A stretch of DNA of 64,000 bases, taken from Janibacter sp. HTCC2649 (lineage in GTDB: Bacteria; Actinomycetota; Actinomycetes; Actinomycetales; Dermatophilaceae). The position numbers and the translations under genes are program-made. A model generated the notes under the pieces. The model made no database searches, was not told the origin of the DNA, and saw only the letters and a program-made list of their open reading frames with translations. Location: positions 186,001 to 250,000 of the forward strand of contig NZ_CH672413.1 in the NCBI RefSeq assembly GCF_000152705.1, written 5' to 3'. Positions 50,560 to 60,661 of the stretch are shown here, piece by piece. Numbering within the stretch: the first letter of the stretch is position 1; every line of letters begins with the position of its first letter.

Positions 50560-51630
50560 ATGGCCAATATCGAGAAGCGACCTGACGGGGTCTGGCGCGC
50601 GCGGTACTACGACGCCGCTGGTCGCCAGCACGCTCGTCATTTCAGGCGCAAGGTCGATGCCAAGAGCTGGATCGACGAGGTGACGGCCTCCATCGTGACG
50701 GGCAACTACGTGGACCCGAAGGTGGCGCGTACCACCGTGTCTGACTGGTGCGACTCCTGGCTCGTCGGGTACGGCACCCGACGGAAGTCCACGGTCCGGC
50801 AGGCTGCCGTGCACGTGAAGGTAATCAAGGCGGACTTCGGTTCCACTCCGCTCTCCGCGGTGAAACCGTCGGACGTGAAGGCTTGGACGGTGACGCTGGG
50901 GGAGCGGTATGCGCCCTCGACGACGTACGCGATGTACCGCAGGTTCGCTCAGATCATGAGCGATGCCGTGCACGACGGGATCCTTCAGAAGTCACCGTGC
51001 TCAAGGCGCACCTCGCCCCCGCAGGCGAGGCAGCGGCCACATGTCGCGACGACGGAACAGGTGTGGGCTCTCCACGATGTCATGCCTGCGCACCTACGCG
51101 TGGCCATTCTGCTCGGGGCGTTTGTCGGTCTGCGGGTGTCCGAGGCGGCGGCGCTGCGTGTGCAGGACGTGGACTACATGCGAGGCGTCGTGACTCCGCA
51201 GATTCAGTACCCGGACGTGCCCCTGAAGTCCGAGATGAGCATGACGGCCGTGCCAATGCCTTCGGAGCTGGCCCTCCTGCTATCGGCGAACCATGCCATG
51301 TACGGCGGCACCACGGTCGTCACCGCCGAGGACGGACGGGCGACAACCCCGTACGCGATCGAGCGGGCGATCCGGGCGAAGAGGGGGCAGGTCCCCGGGC
51401 TCCCGGAGGGCTTCCGGTTCCACGACCTGCGGCACTACCTCGCGTCGCTGTTGATCGCCTCCGGGCTCGACGTCAAGGTGGTCCAGACCAGGCTCCGCCA
51501 TGCCACAGCCACCACGACGCTCAACACCTACGGCCACCTGTGGCCGGACGCGGACGAGTCCTCACGAGCCGCCGTGGCAGTGGCGCTGAATGCTCGTGAG
51601 GACTCGTCAAGGACTGCGGCAGGAGTCTAG
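50560..51630 (+). CDS. Tyrosine recombinase (integrase) of the island
   Basis: Site-specific recombinase of 356 aa. An N-terminal Arm-binding-like region (MANIEKRPDGVWRARYYDAAGRQHARHF) is followed by a SAM-like core and the catalytic domain with R192 (GLRVSEAA), H288 and R291 (HDLRHYLAS), H314 (RLRHATATT) and nucleophile Y324 (LNTYGHLW). All catalytic residues are present. The ATG at 50560 (or the GTG at 50554) follows AGAAGG. The gene ends 21 bp from the glnA stop codon, so the attachment site is expected at this junction. Confidence 0.93.
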   Translation: MANIEKRPDGVWRARYYDAAGRQHARHFRRKVDAKSWIDEVTASIVTGNYVDPKVARTTVSDWCDSWLVGYGTRRKSTVRQAAVHVKVIKADFGSTPLSAVKPSDVKAWTVTLGERYAPSTTYAMYRRFAQIMSDAVHDGILQKSPCSRRTSPPQARQRPHVATTEQVWALHDVMPAHLRVAILLGAFVGLRVSEAAALRVQDVDYMRGVVTPQIQYPDVPLKSEMSMTAVPMPSELALLLSANHAMYGGTTVVTAEDGRATTPYAIERAIRAKRGQVPGLPEGFRFHDLRHYLASLLIASGLDVKVVQTRLRHATATTTLNTYGHLWPDADESSRAAVAVALNAREDSSRTAAGV

Positions 51631-51651
51631 GCCTCTGACCTGCGGTTTTGC

Positions 51652-53076
51652 TCAGATGTCGAAGTACATCTCGAACTCGTGCGGGTGCGGGCGGAAGCGG
51701 ATCGGGTCGACCTCGTTCTTGGTCTTCCACTCGATCCAGGTGTCGATCAGGTCCTGCGTGAAGACGTCGCCCTCGAGCAGGAACTCGTGGTCGGCCTGCA
51801 GTGCCTCGAGCACGGCCGGGAGTGAACCCGGAACCTGCTCGATGGCGTCGTGCTCCTCCGGGGGGAGCTCGTACAGGTCCTTGTCGACCGGCTCCGGGGG
51901 CTCGATGCGGTTCTTGATTCCGTCGAGGCCGGCCATGAGCTGTGCGGCGAACGCGAGGTACGGGTTGCTCGACGGGTCGGGGATGCGGAACTCGATGCGC
52001 TTGGCCTTGGGCGAGTCGCCGGCGATCGGGATACGCACACATGCGGAGCGGTTGCGCGCCGAGTAGACCAGGTTGACCGGAGCCTCGTAGCCCGGGACGA
52101 GGCGGTGGTAGGAGTTCACCGTCGGGTTCGTGAACGCGAGCACCGCGGGGGCGTGCTTGAGCAGGCCACCGATGTACCAGCGCGCGAGGTCCGAGAGACC
52201 GCCGTAGCCGCGCTCGTCATAGAAGAGCGGCTCGCCGTCCTTCCAGAGCGACTGGTGCGTGTGCATGCCCGAGCCGTTGTCACCGAAGATCGGCTTCGGC
52301 ATGAAGGTCGCGGTCTTGCCGATGCCCCACACCGTGTTCTTGACGACGTACTTGAACTTCATCATGTCGTCGCCGGAGGCGAGGAGCGTGTCGAAGCGGT
52401 AGTTGATCTCCTGCTGACCAGCGGTGCCGACCTCGTGGTGGCTGCGCTCGACGTTGATGCCGACCTTCTCGAGGTTCAGGCAGATGTTGTCGCGGATGTC
52501 AGCGAAGTGGTCGACCGGCGGGACGGGGAAGTAGCCGCCCTTGTAGCGGGTCTTGTAGCCCTTGTTGCCACCCTCCTCGACGCGGCCCGTGTTCCAGGCG
52601 GCCTCGATGGAGTCGACGTAGTAGTAGGACGCGTTGGCCTTGGTCTCGAAGCGCACGTCGTCGAAGACGTAGAACTCGGCCTCGGCACCGAAGTACGCGG
52701 TGTCGGCGATGCCGGTGGACTTGAGGTAGGCCTCGGCCTTGGCCGCGATGTTGCGCGGGTCGCGGCTGTAGGGCTCGTCCGTGAACGGGTCGACGATCGA
52801 GAAGTTCATGATGAGCGTCTTGTGCTCACGGAACGGGTCGAGGAACGCCGAGCTCACGTCGGGGATGAGCTTCATGTCGGACTCGTGGATGGCCTGGAAC
52901 CCGCGGATCGAGGATCCGTCGAACGCCTGGCCATTCTTGAAGAAGTCCTCGTCGACCGACTGGGCCGGCACATTGAAGTGCTGCATGACACCGGGCAGAT
53001 CGCAGAAACGGATGTCGACGAACTTGACGTCCTCGTCCTTGATGAACGACAGGACCTCGTCAGCAGAGCTGAACAA
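51652..53076 (-). CDS. glnA: Glutamine synthetase type I
   Basis: Dodecameric enzyme of 474 aa making glutamine from glutamate, ammonia and ATP. Family motifs [47 protein letters not shown] and NRSACVRIP are all present. The adenylylation tyrosine is in [11 protein letters not shown] (about residue 402), so GlnE control is likely. The start is a TTG at 53076 with AGGAGG six bases upstream; no ATG or GTG lies between that site and the conserved N terminus. The gene is complete, and it marks the first core gene after the island. Confidence 0.97.
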   Translation of the reverse strand: MFSSADEVLSFIKDEDVKFVDIRFCDLPGVMQHFNVPAQSVDEDFFKNGQAFDGSSIRGFQAIHESDMKLIPDVSSAFLDPFREHKTLIMNFSIVDPFTDEPYSRDPRNIAAKAEAYLKSTGIADTAYFGAEAEFYVFDDVRFETKANASYYYVDSIEAAWNTGRVEEGGNKGYKTRYKGGYFPVPPVDHFADIRDNICLNLEKVGINVERSHHEVGTAGQQEINYRFDTLLASGDDMMKFKYVVKNTVWGIGKTATFMPKPIFGDNGSGMHTHQSLWKDGEPLFYDERGYGGLSDLARWYIGGLLKHAPAVLAFTNPTVNSYHRLVPGYEAPVNLVYSARNRSACVRIPIAGDSPKAKRIEFRIPDPSSNPYLAFAAQLMAGLDGIKNRIEPPEPVDKDLYELPPEEHDAIEQVPGSLPAVLEALQADHEFLLEGDVFTQDLIDTWIEWKTKNEVDPIRFRPHPHEFEMYFDI

Positions 53077-53235
53077 GTGGGGCCTCCTAGGCAAAGGGGA
53101 AGGTCGGGCGGCGCCCGGGCATGATCCAGACCCTATGTGGCAAGGGTTTCTCGTCCATGACCCGAATGTTTCACCGGTGTTACACCCTGCCAGAGGTCGC
53201 GGCGACCCGTCATGGGCGTCCGCAGTGAGAGCGAA

Positions 53236-53241
53236 TACAGT
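53236..53241 (+). promoter_or_regulatory. -10 of leaderless RDD gene
   Basis: TACAGT ends 6 nt before the GTG at 53248; there is no ribosome binding site. Confidence 0.6.
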
Positions 53242-53247
53242 CCTACG

Positions 53248-53664
53248 GTGAGCACGGAACGAACATCGGAGTATGCCGGTCAGCTCCTGGGCATGCCGGC
53301 TTCCGGTCCCGGGTCGATGGCTCCGCTGTGGCGGCGCGCCCTCGGATTGCTCGTGGACTGGTTCTCGGCACAGCTCATCGCGCACTTCGCTTTTGGCGCT
53401 GCCCTGGGGGCCGGGGGAGCGCAGGCCTTCGTGCCGCTCGGGGTCTTTGCCCTGATCAACGTCCTCAGCGTGACGGCGTTCGCTGCGACCCCGGGTCAGG
53501 CGCTCCTGGGTCTGCAGGTGCTGCAGGTGAGCCCGGGCTCGTTCCCGCTGCAGGTCGTCGTCCGGACCGCGCTGTTGTGCCTGTTCATCCCGGCGATCCT
53601 CAGCGATCGCAACGGTCGTGGCTTCCACGACGGCCTCGCCGGCACCGTCATCGTTCGCCGCTGA
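53248..53664 (+). CDS. RDD family membrane protein
   Basis: Membrane protein of 138 aa with the RDD pattern: [19 protein letters not shown] in the first helix, [19 protein letters not shown] in the middle and [19 protein letters not shown] at the end. RDD proteins are small membrane proteins of uncertain transport role. It is divergent from glnA, as in many actinobacteria. The GTG at 53248 is chosen because a -10 hexamer sits 6 nt before it. Confidence 0.87.
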   Translation: MSTERTSEYAGQLLGMPASGPGSMAPLWRRALGLLVDWFSAQLIAHFAFGAALGAGGAQAFVPLGVFALINVLSVTAFAATPGQALLGLQVLQVSPGSFPLQVVVRTALLCLFIPAILSDRNGRGFHDGLAGTVIVRR

Positions 53665-53678
53665 CGCAGGTCCGACGG

Positions 53679-54326
53679 TCAGAGGGTGCGTGACCCCGTG
53701 GCGGCGGTGAAGCCGCCGAGGCCGATGTAGGTCAGGCCGATCGCGATCTTGCCCTTGGTCGACTTCTTGCCACGTCGAGCGCTGAGTCGCGTCGAGATCG
53801 TTCCGGCGAGCGCGCCGTAGCTCGCGTCGAAGACGAGACCGATCACGACGAACACCGCGCCGAGGACGAGGATCTGGCCGGTCATCGAGCCGCGGGCCGG
53901 GTCGAGGAACTGCGGGAAGAAGGCGAGGAAGAACAGCGCCACCTTGGGGTTGGCGATCCCGACGAGGTAGCCCTGACGCCAGCTCGTCCAGTCGCTCGGT
54001 CGAGCCGTGACGACCGGGGCCGCGACCGTCGTGGTTGCGCCGCGCGTGCGCAGCACCCCGATGCCGAGCCAGATGAGGTAGCCCGCTCCGACGTACCTGA
54101 CGACCGACAGCGCGATGGCCGACGTCGCCAGGACGGCGGTGAGTCCGAGAGCCGTGGCGACGACGAACGTCGCGGTCGCGGACTCGACACCGAGCGCCGA
54201 CATGACCCCAACCCGTCGACCACCGGCGACGCCCCGGGCCACGAGGAAGAGCATCGCGGGGCCGGGGAAGAGGATCAGGAGGAGAGACGCACCGGCGAAC
54301 GCGGCAACGGTGGTGGGGGACGGCAT
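53679..54326 (-). CDS. LysE/RhtB-family exporter
   Basis: Membrane exporter of 215 aa for amino acids or related compounds. The N terminus [32 protein letters not shown] and the later [21 protein letters not shown] are diagnostic. Six hydrophobic segments are visible. The ATG at 54326 follows a -10 hexamer by 7 nt, so the mRNA may be leaderless. It is convergent with the RDD gene. The substrate is not predictable. Confidence 0.9.
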   Translation of the reverse strand: MPSPTTVAAFAGASLLLILFPGPAMLFLVARGVAGGRRVGVMSALGVESATATFVVATALGLTAVLATSAIALSVVRYVGAGYLIWLGIGVLRTRGATTTVAAPVVTARPSDWTSWRQGYLVGIANPKVALFFLAFFPQFLDPARGSMTGQILVLGAVFVVIGLVFDASYGALAGTISTRLSARRGKKSTKGKIAIGLTYIGLGGFTAATGSRTL

Positions 54327-54332
54327 ACGCCG
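54319..54332. repeat. 14-bp motif GACGGCATACGCCG, copy 1
   Basis: The same 14-mer recurs at 57701-57714 and 63108-63121, each time at a gene edge. This copy covers the LysE-type start codon. Confidence 0.6.
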
Positions 54333-54333
54333 C

Positions 54334-54339
54334 ACGTTA
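54334..54339 (-). promoter_or_regulatory. -10 of leaderless LysE-type gene
   Basis: TAACGT on the minus strand ends 7 nt before the ATG at 54326. Confidence 0.5.
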
Positions 54340-54385
54340 GACCTGACCAGCCACGCAGGGCCACGGCATTTCGGAAGGTGAGCGG

Positions 54386-55366
54386 TCAGTCGCCCAGCGC
54401 GAGCCGTGCCCAGACGAGGGCATGGTCGGTCCCGGGCACGACGGACATTCCGGCGTCCACGACGTTGCCGTGCCGGACGAGCACGTGGTCGAGCTGCACG
54501 AAGGCGGGTATGCCGCTTCCCTGCGGCCACGTGCGCACCCAGCCGGAGCCGGTGGCGCGCTGCGCGTCCACCATGCCTTCGGCGAGACGCCGGTATGCCG
54601 GGTGGGCCTGCGAGGCGTTGAAGTCACCTGCGAGGACCAGCGGGGTCTGCTCCGGTTGCTCGGACACCCAGTCGGCGGCCTGACCCAGCTGGCGGTGCCA
54701 CCCGCGCACGAGCTTCGCCGTCGGTGGGTAGGGGTGCATCGCCCGCACGACGTAGTCGCCGGTGGGCGCGTGCACCGTGGCGACAGGTTGGTCGAAGAGC
54801 CCGGGGACGTGCTCGGCCGAGACCTTCGTGAGGGAGTGTCGGCTGAGGATGACCGTGCCGTCGGCGCCGAGTTGTGGTGAGCCGACGCGGTGGGGAAGCA
54901 GTTCGGACGCCCCGGCCGCATCGATCGCGTCCGCGGTTTCGGGCGTCACCTCCGTGAGAACCAGCGTGTCCACGTCCAACGTGCGGATGCGGTCGACGAT
55001 CGCGCCGGGCTCGGCTCTGCCGAACTGGAGATTGCTCGCCGCGACGACCTCGTCGTTGCCAGAGGGCGCCACCGTGCTCTCACCCATCGCCGACGCGGTC
55101 AGGGTGAGAGGCACGAGAGCGACGACGAGCGCGGGCAGGGCCAGGCCGATCCGGCGACGCAGAAGCTCGGCGAGCGACAGGGCCCACACGACGGCGGCCA
55201 CGCCAACGATCGGAAAGGCGGCTTGCAGGACCGGGAGGCGCCAACGGCTGGTGTCGACCCAGCGGGTCGCAAGCGCAGCGGCGAGCAGGACAGTGGGAAG
55301 GAGACAGAGACCTGCAACACCGATCCGGCGACCGCGAGACGTGGCGGGGCGGTCGGCAGTGGGCAC
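54386..55366 (-). CDS. Endonuclease/exonuclease/phosphatase-family membrane protein
   Basis: Protein of 326 aa with three N-terminal membrane helices and a DNase I-like domain outside: SNLQFGRAEPGAIVDRIRTLDVDTLVLTEVT gives the catalytic Asn/Glu start, PLVLAGDFNASQAHPAYR the central Asp-x-Asn, and VQLDHVLVRHGN the terminal Asp-His. The fold acts on phosphodiesters or phosphoinositol-type substrates; none can be named here. The GTG at 55366 lies 5 nt after the DUF4191 stop, so the pair is an operon. Confidence 0.87.
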   Translation of the reverse strand: MPTADRPATSRGRRIGVAGLCLLPTVLLAAALATRWVDTSRWRLPVLQAAFPIVGVAAVVWALSLAELLRRRIGLALPALVVALVPLTLTASAMGESTVAPSGNDEVVAASNLQFGRAEPGAIVDRIRTLDVDTLVLTEVTPETADAIDAAGASELLPHRVGSPQLGADGTVILSRHSLTKVSAEHVPGLFDQPVATVHAPTGDYVVRAMHPYPPTAKLVRGWHRQLGQAADWVSEQPEQTPLVLAGDFNASQAHPAYRRLAEGMVDAQRATGSGWVRTWPQGSGIPAFVQLDHVLVRHGNVVDAGMSVVPGTDHALVWARLALGD

Positions 55367-55371
55367 GCGGC

Positions 55372-56103
55372 CTACTTGCCCTTCATCGCCTTGCGGTCGA
55401 CGCGGGCGCGGGTGGGGTCCATGCCGGCCGGCACACCGGTGCGCAGACCGCCGAGGGACTTGAGGCGCTTGTTGACGACCGAGGCCTCGTCCTTGGTGAG
55501 GACCGGGCGCAGACGCGTGAGCTTGGAGCTGATCTTGCTCACCTTGACCTCGTCGTCACCGTCGCCGATGACCCAGAGGTGGACCGGCACGCCGGGGGCG
55601 ACCCGGTTGACCTTCTTCTCCTCGGCCTTGAGGAGCTTGAGGGCGCGCTGCTTGGGGCCCTCGCCGATGAGGACGATGCCGGGGCGACCCAACGCGCGGA
55701 AGACCATGGCGGCTCCGGAGAGGTCGCTGGCCTTGGCGGCGCGGTTGGCGTCGACGGCCACCGGCTCGGTCGAGGCGTACCAGCCACGCTTGCCGATGCT
55801 CTGCAGGGCAGCGCCGGCCGCGCCGGGCTGGCCCTCGAGCGCGCCGTACATCGCCTTGTTGCCGCGGCGGTTCATGACGAAGACCGCTGCGAGCAGGGCT
55901 GCGGGAATCGCGATGATGACGAGGTACCAGCGCCAGATGCCGCCGAGAAGGAAGCCGATCCCCACGATCACCGCGAAGGTGATGAGGGCAGCCAGCAGCA
56001 TGGCCCAGCCGATCTTGGCGTCGAGCTGCTTGATGGCCTTGTAGGCCTGACGGATCTCGGCGAACCGGCCCGGCTTCTTCTCTTCGGTGGTCTCTTTGGC
56101 CAC
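55372..56103 (-). CDS. DUF4191 family membrane protein
   Basis: Protein of 243 aa with two membrane segments (about 29-74) and a soluble C-terminal domain (RALGRPGIVLIGEGPKQRALKLLKAEEKKVNRV and later VNKRLKSLGGLRTGVPAGMDPTRARVDRKAMKGK). DUF4191 lies next to lipA in many actinobacteria; its role is unknown. The GTG at 56103 has AGGAG about ten bases upstream. Confidence 0.88.
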   Translation of the reverse strand: MAKETTEEKKPGRFAEIRQAYKAIKQLDAKIGWAMLLAALITFAVIVGIGFLLGGIWRWYLVIIAIPAALLAAVFVMNRRGNKAMYGALEGQPGAAGAALQSIGKRGWYASTEPVAVDANRAAKASDLSGAAMVFRALGRPGIVLIGEGPKQRALKLLKAEEKKVNRVAPGVPVHLWVIGDGDDEVKVSKISSKLTRLRPVLTKDEASVVNKRLKSLGGLRTGVPAGMDPTRARVDRKAMKGK

Positions 56104-56158
56104 GAGGTGCGTGCTCCTGCGTTGTCGGATGGCGCCGTGCGACGCCCTGATGCTCAGA

Positions 56159-57184
56159 TCAGGATACGGCTCGTGCGGAGCGCGCCACCAAGGACGCTGC
56201 TTCCTGACGGGCCGGGTCACCGGCAGCCTGCTCGAGGTGGGACAGGTGCTCGGGGATCGGGCGGCCCCACTTCTTCATCGCGGTGGCCCACAGGCGGCCG
56301 GCGCGGTAGGACGAGCGCACGAGCGGCCCGGCCATGACGCCCTTGAAGCCCATGTCCTCGGCGACGTTGCTCCAGTGGACGAACTCCTCGGGCTTGACCC
56401 ACCGGTCGATCGGGTGGTGCAGCTTCGAGGGGCGGAGGTACTGGGTGATCGTGAGGATGTCGCAACCGGCGTCGTGGAGGTCCGCGATCGCCTCTTCGAC
56501 CTCGTGGTCCTCCTCGCCCATCCCGAGGATGAGGTTGGACTTCGTCACGAGCTCGGCCTCGCGGGCCATCGACAGGACCCTGAGCGACTTCTCGTAGGTG
56601 AAGGCCGGACGGATCTGCCGGAAGATGCGCGGCACGGTCTCGAGGTTGTGGGCGAACACCTCGGGGCGGGCGTCAAAGACCTGGCTCACGAGCTCGGGCT
56701 TGGCACCGAAGTCGGGCGGGAGGATCTCGACACCGGTGTTGGGGTTGAGGGCGTGGATCTGACGGATCGTCTCGGCGTAGAGGCCGGCGGCACCGTCGGG
56801 CTGGTCGTCACGGGCGACACCGGTGACGGTCGAGTAGCGCAGACCCATCTGCTGCACGGACTCGGCGACACGGCGCGGCTCGTCCAGGTCGAGGAAGGTG
56901 GGGCGACCCGTGGCGATGTCGCAGAAGTCGCAGCGGCGGGTGCAGACGTCACCGCCGATGAGGAAGGTGGCTTCCTTGTCTTCCCAGCACTCGAAGATGT
57001 TGGGACAGCTGGCTTCCTGGCAGACGGTGTGCAAACCCTCTTTTTTCACCATCGAGTGGAGCTGGGTGTACTCCGGCCCCATCTTGGCGGTGGTGCGGAT
57101 CCACTCGGGCTTGCGCTCGATGGGGGTCTCGGCGTTGCGGGCCTCGACGCGCAGAAGACGACGTCCTTCGGGTGCGACAGTCAC
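56159..57184 (-). CDS. lipA: Lipoyl synthase
   Basis: Radical SAM enzyme of 341 aa that inserts two sulfurs into protein-bound octanoyl groups. The radical SAM cluster is CTRRCDFC (C81, C85, C88) and the auxiliary cluster C55, C60, C66 ([13 protein letters not shown]). The C-terminal SSYRAG motif is present in [11 protein letters not shown]. The GTG at 57184 lies 7 nt after a -10 hexamer. Together with lipB it makes the lipoyl cofactor for pyruvate and 2-oxoglutarate dehydrogenases. Confidence 0.97.
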   Translation of the reverse strand: MTVAPEGRRLLRVEARNAETPIERKPEWIRTTAKMGPEYTQLHSMVKKEGLHTVCQEASCPNIFECWEDKEATFLIGGDVCTRRCDFCDIATGRPTFLDLDEPRRVAESVQQMGLRYSTVTGVARDDQPDGAAGLYAETIRQIHALNPNTGVEILPPDFGAKPELVSQVFDARPEVFAHNLETVPRIFRQIRPAFTYEKSLRVLSMAREAELVTKSNLILGMGEEDHEVEEAIADLHDAGCDILTITQYLRPSKLHHPIDRWVKPEEFVHWSNVAEDMGFKGVMAGPLVRSSYRAGRLWATAMKKWGRPIPEHLSHLEQAAGDPARQEAASLVARSARAVS

Positions 57185-57191
57185 ACGGACA

Positions 57192-57197
57192 AGCGTA
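57192..57197 (-). promoter_or_regulatory. -10 of leaderless lipA
   Basis: TACGCT on the minus strand ends 7 nt before the GTG at 57184. Confidence 0.55.
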
Positions 57198-57292
57198 CGC
57201 CCGGGTGTGCCACACCCCACATTCGCCCTCGCCGCGTCGCTCTCCGTCACGCACCCAGGGAACCGAGCGGCCGCCGTCGGCGTCAGAGGCAC

Positions 57293-57694
57293 ATGAGACG
57301 ACTCATCGTGGTGGGGACGGTCGCGCTCCTGACGGGGTGCGGCTCATCGGTTGCCTCACCTCGGCCGGCGACGTCGTCGCAGACACCGACGGCCGAGATC
57401 AGCTGTGGCGAGGTCGAGCTGGGGCAGGGCGAGGTGCTGGAGGTGGGCGGTGCCAAGGAACGCGCCTGCTTCGAGGGCGCCCTGCGCGAGGGACGAGCCG
57501 CGACCCTGGCCGTCTCCCAGCCCACCATCGAGGGCGATCCGATCGTCACGACCTGGCGGCTCGCCACCGATCGAACGCTCACGGGCGACATCGACTCGAG
57601 CAAGGACCGGTTCGGCAACCAGGCGCACACCCTCGTCTCGTGCGGGCGCATCACCCAGCTGCCGGACCCGTTGAGGTGCGCCCAGAGCGGGTGA
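57293..57694 (+). CDS. Small lipoprotein of unknown function
   Basis: Lipoprotein of 133 aa with signal [16 protein letters not shown] and the lipobox cysteine at residue 16. The mature part has three further cysteines ([24 protein letters not shown]) that could form disulfides, and a predicted beta-rich fold. No family recognised. It is divergent from lipA and convergent with lipB. Confidence 0.75.
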   Translation: MRRLIVVGTVALLTGCGSSVASPRPATSSQTPTAEISCGEVELGQGEVLEVGGAKERACFEGALREGRAATLAVSQPTIEGDPIVTTWRLATDRTLTGDIDSSKDRFGNQAHTLVSCGRITQLPDPLRCAQSG

Positions 57695-57700
57695 CGAGCG

Positions 57701-57714
57701 GACGGCATACGCCG
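57701..57714. repeat. 14-bp motif GACGGCATACGCCG, copy 2
   Basis: Lies between the lipoprotein stop and the lipB stop. CGGC and GCCG form the arms of a short palindrome around ATAC. Confidence 0.6.
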
Positions 57715-57732
57715 CCGTCGTTGCAGTGAAAC

Positions 57733-58365
57733 TCAGCCCAGGATGTCGGTGAGGTGCTTCTCGGCGTATGGAAGGAGATCCTGGACCGTCACGGTCCGCC
57801 CGGCCTCGCGGCTGATCGACGAGACGCCGGCGTCGGCGATGCCACAGGCGACGATGTTGTCCGCCCAGGTCAGGTCGGCGTCGCAGTTGAGGGCAAAGCC
57901 GTGCATGGTCGTGCGCTTGCTGACGCGCACACCGATGGCGCCGAGCTTGCGGTCGGGACCGCGGTCGTCGGCGAGCACCCAGACACCGCTGCGACCGTCG
58001 ACGCGCACCGTCTCGACCCCGAACTCGCGGGTCATCCGCATCATCGCGTCCTCGAGCCGGCGCACGTGCGCCACGACGTCGATGGGTACCTCCTGGAGCG
58101 CCACGATCGGGTAGCCGACGAGCTGCCCCGGACCGTGCCACGTGATGAGGCCGCCGCGGTCGACGTCGACGACAGGAGTGCCGTCGAACGGCCGCTGTTC
58201 GGGCTGGGTGCGCTTGCCGGCGGTGTAGACGGCGGCGTGCTCGAGCAGCAACGTCGTGTTGGGCTCGCGCCCCTCGGCCACCGCGGCGTGCACCTCTCGC
58301 TGGCGCTCCCACCCGTCGTTGTAGTCGACGAAGTCAGGCGCAAAACCCAGGTGCACAAAACGCAT
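57733..58365 (-). CDS. lipB: Lipoyl(octanoyl) transferase
   Basis: Octanoyltransferase of 210 aa that moves octanoyl from acyl carrier protein to lipoyl domains. The catalytic residues are C161 ([12 protein letters not shown]) and K140 ([11 protein letters not shown]), and the signature [17 protein letters not shown] is intact. The ATG at 58365 has a -10 hexamer 6 nt upstream, so the mRNA is probably leaderless. It acts just before LipA in the same pathway. Confidence 0.97.
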   Translation of the reverse strand: MRFVHLGFAPDFVDYNDGWERQREVHAAVAEGREPNTTLLLEHAAVYTAGKRTQPEQRPFDGTPVVDVDRGGLITWHGPGQLVGYPIVALQEVPIDVVAHVRRLEDAMMRMTREFGVETVRVDGRSGVWVLADDRGPDRKLGAIGVRVSKRTTMHGFALNCDADLTWADNIVACGIADAGVSSISREAGRTVTVQDLLPYAEKHLTDILG

Positions 58366-58371
58366 GAACCC

Positions 58372-58377
58372 ACGGTA
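58372..58377 (-). promoter_or_regulatory. -10 of leaderless lipB
   Basis: TACCGT on the minus strand ends 6 nt before the ATG at 58365. Confidence 0.55.
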
Positions 58378-58413
58378 TGCCGTGAGCGCACCTTGCGCTG
58401 CACCGCACCGACG

Positions 58414-58419
58414 TAGGCT
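58414..58419 (+). promoter_or_regulatory. -10 of leaderless MMPL gene
   Basis: TAGGCT ends 6 nt before the ATG at 58426. Confidence 0.55.
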
Positions 58420-58425
58420 CCCGAC

Positions 58426-60651
58426 ATGACGAGCCGCGAGCGCGCGACCACGGTGGGCCGACCTCGGCGGATCCTCCTCGGAGCCCTCGCCGTCATCGTC
58501 GTCTGGTTGGCGATCGGGGCGGTGGGTGGACCCGCGACGGGGAAGCTTTCCGAGGTCCAGAAGAACGACAACGCGTCGTTCCTGCCGGCCGATGCCGAGT
58601 CGACCGCAGTGCTCAGGGCCGTGAGCCGGTTCAGCGACGAGGAGGAGATCCCACTCATCGTCGTCGCCGAGCGTCGCGACGGCGCCGAGCTCGGTGAGCG
58701 GGACGGCTTTGCGCTCCTGCAGCTGGTCCGCGAGCTGCCGGGCATCCCGCTGCCCGGCTCGGACAGGACGCTGGCCGACTACCTCGGCGAGGGGTCGCAG
58801 ATCGTCCCCGTTCCTGCGCAGGACAGGCGGGCGGCGCTCGTCATCATCCCGCTCAAGGAGAGCGCGGCATCTGACGTCATCGACGGCGAGACACCCATCG
58901 TGGCTGCGGCAGAGGAGGTGCGGGTCAAGGCACGGGTGATGCTGGGCGCGGCGGGGATGACGACCCATGTCGGCGGACCCGGTGGCCTCATCGCCGACTT
59001 CTCTGCCGCGTTCGCGGGGATCGACGGTGTCCTGTTGCTCGTCGCGCTCTGCGTCGTCCTCGTCATCCTGCTCGTCGTCTATCGCAGCCCGATCCTCCCG
59101 ATCGCGGTCCTGCTCAGTGCGGTGTTCGGCCTGTCGCTGGCGGTGCTCGTCATTCGCCCGCTCGCGGAGAACGGCACCATCGAGCTGTCCGGTCAGTCGC
59201 AGGGGATCATGTTCATCCTCGTCGTCGGGGGAGCGACCGACTACGCCCTGCTGCTCGTGAGCCGGTTCCGCGAGGAGCTGCACGAGCACGAGAGCACCTG
59301 GGTCGCGTTGCGCCGGGCCTGGCGGGGTTCGGTCGAGCCGATCGCAGCCTCCGCCGCGACCGTCATCCTCGGGCTGCTCTGCCTCATGCTCGCCTCGCTC
59401 CAGAACACTGCGGGGCTCGGGCCGGTGGGCGCGTTCGGTATCGCTGGTGCGTTGCTCGCGTCGCTGACGTTCTTGCCTGCCGTGCTGTTGCTCTTCGGGC
59501 GAAAGGCGTTCTGGCCGTTTGCTCCTCGCGTCGACCACGCTCATGCCGAGGACGTCGTGGGCACGCGCTCGCTGTGGGGACGGGTGTCCGGTCTCGTGGG
59601 ACGGCATCCTCGACGGACGTGGGTGATCACCCTCGTGGCGCTGATCGCGGCGGCCGCGTTCGCGCCTTCGTTCAAGGCGGACGGGGTGACCATCAAGGAC
59701 ACCTTCCTCGTGGCGACGGACTCGGTCGATGCGCAGGGCGCGATCGAGCGGCACTTCGCTGCTGGGTCGGGCAGCCCCGTCCAGGTCGTCGTACCTGCCG
59801 ACCGTGCGGAGGCGGTTCGCAGCGCAATGGACGATGACCCCGGCATCGAGTCGGCCTACGTCGGGCTGGCGCCACCGGTCCCGGGGCAGCCGGCGCCCGA
59901 GGCCACGCCGGTGGACGGGCTCCAGCTCGTGCAGGGAACTGCGACCGGGGCGGCCGACAGCACGGGTGCTGAGGAGACCGTGCGCAGGCTCCGGGCCTCG
60001 TTGGACGACGTCAGCCCCGACGCCCTCGTCGGCGGTCAGGCGGCGATCAACCTCGACGTGCTCGAGGCCAGTGGTCGTGACCTGCGGGTCATCGTGCCCG
60101 CGATCCTTCTCGTCATCTTCCTCGTGCTGTGCCTGCTCCTGCGGTCGCTGGTCGCGCCGCTGCTCCTCGTCACGGCCAACGTCATCTCGTTCGCCGCGAC
60201 GATCGGGGTGTCGGCCCTGGTCTTCGACCATGTCCTGGGTTTCGGCGGGAGCGACCCGGCGATCCCGCTCTACGGGTTCGTCTTCCTCGTCGCTCTCGGG
60301 ATCGACTACTCGATCTTCCTCATGACCCGCGTGCGGGAGGAGTCCGCACATCGCGGGACGCGGCCCGGCATCCTCGTGGGACTCGCGGTCACCGGTGGCG
60401 TCATCACGAGCGCCGGCATCGTTCTCGCCGCGACCTTCTCGTCCCTGACGGTCCTGCCCCTGGTCTTCCTCGTGCAGGTGGCGTTCATCGTGGCCTTCGG
60501 CGTCATCCTCGACACGTTCGTCGTCCGAAGTCTCTTGGTCCCGGCTCTGGCCCACGACCTCGGGCCGCGGGTGTGGTGGCCCGCGCGCTTGCCCGGTGAT
60601 CGCGCGACCGAGGCGGAAATGCTCGCGAGGAGTGACGGTCCCTCGCACTAG
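58426..60651 (+). CDS. MMPL/RND-family membrane transporter
   Basis: Membrane protein of 741 aa with two RND-like halves. The membrane signature [18 protein letters not shown] in the first half and [18 protein letters not shown] in the second carry the Asp-Tyr pairs for proton transfer. Two large outside loops follow the first helix and the seventh. MMPL proteins export lipids or siderophores in actinobacteria; no substrate is evident. It is divergent from lipB and stands alone. Confidence 0.92.
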   Translation: MTSRERATTVGRPRRILLGALAVIVVWLAIGAVGGPATGKLSEVQKNDNASFLPADAESTAVLRAVSRFSDEEEIPLIVVAERRDGAELGERDGFALLQLVRELPGIPLPGSDRTLADYLGEGSQIVPVPAQDRRAALVIIPLKESAASDVIDGETPIVAAAEEVRVKARVMLGAAGMTTHVGGPGGLIADFSAAFAGIDGVLLLVALCVVLVILLVVYRSPILPIAVLLSAVFGLSLAVLVIRPLAENGTIELSGQSQGIMFILVVGGATDYALLLVSRFREELHEHESTWVALRRAWRGSVEPIAASAATVILGLLCLMLASLQNTAGLGPVGAFGIAGALLASLTFLPAVLLLFGRKAFWPFAPRVDHAHAEDVVGTRSLWGRVSGLVGRHPRRTWVITLVALIAAAAFAPSFKADGVTIKDTFLVATDSVDAQGAIERHFAAGSGSPVQVVVPADRAEAVRSAMDDDPGIESAYVGLAPPVPGQPAPEATPVDGLQLVQGTATGAADSTGAEETVRRLRASLDDVSPDALVGGQAAINLDVLEASGRDLRVIVPAILLVIFLVLCLLLRSLVAPLLLVTANVISFAATIGVSALVFDHVLGFGGSDPAIPLYGFVFLVALGIDYSIFLMTRVREESAHRGTRPGILVGLAVTGGVITSAGIVLAATFSSLTVLPLVFLVQVAFIVAFGVILDTFVVRSLLVPALAHDLGPRVWWPARLPGDRATEAEMLARSDGPSH

Positions 60652-60654
60652 GGT
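60649..60654 (+). promoter_or_regulatory. -10 of leaderless Gfo/Idh/MocA gene
   Basis: TAGGGT overlaps the stop codon of the MMPL gene and ends 7 nt before the ATG at 60662. Confidence 0.55.
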
Positions 60655-60661
60655 TCACGCC

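Larger units (their letters stand above)
1..51640. mobile_element. Metal-resistance genomic island (integrative element, left end outside window)
   Basis: The stretch from the left edge to the tyrosine integrase carries an integrase and excisionase-like gene at its right end, a conjugative relaxase, two insertion elements, three IS21-type tips, two large duplications and almost only metal-resistance genes. To the right of 51651 the content becomes ordinary housekeeping genes. The right boundary is placed between the integrase stop and the glnA stop. The left boundary is not visible. The island looks like a mosaic built by several insertions and recombinations; no type IV secretion genes are seen, so it is probably not self-transmissible on what is shown here. 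Confidence 0.65.

Noticed and set aside
51631-51651. tRNA gene as attachment site
   Set aside because: Only 21 bp are available and no cloverleaf can be formed in or around the gap.
51850-53124. 424-aa plus-strand open frame opposite glnA
   Set aside because: Shadow of glnA, which has full motif support.
57733-60648. 971-aa minus-strand open frame covering lipB and the MMPL gene
   Set aside because: Only the last 210 codons are real (lipB); the rest is antisense to the MMPL transporter.
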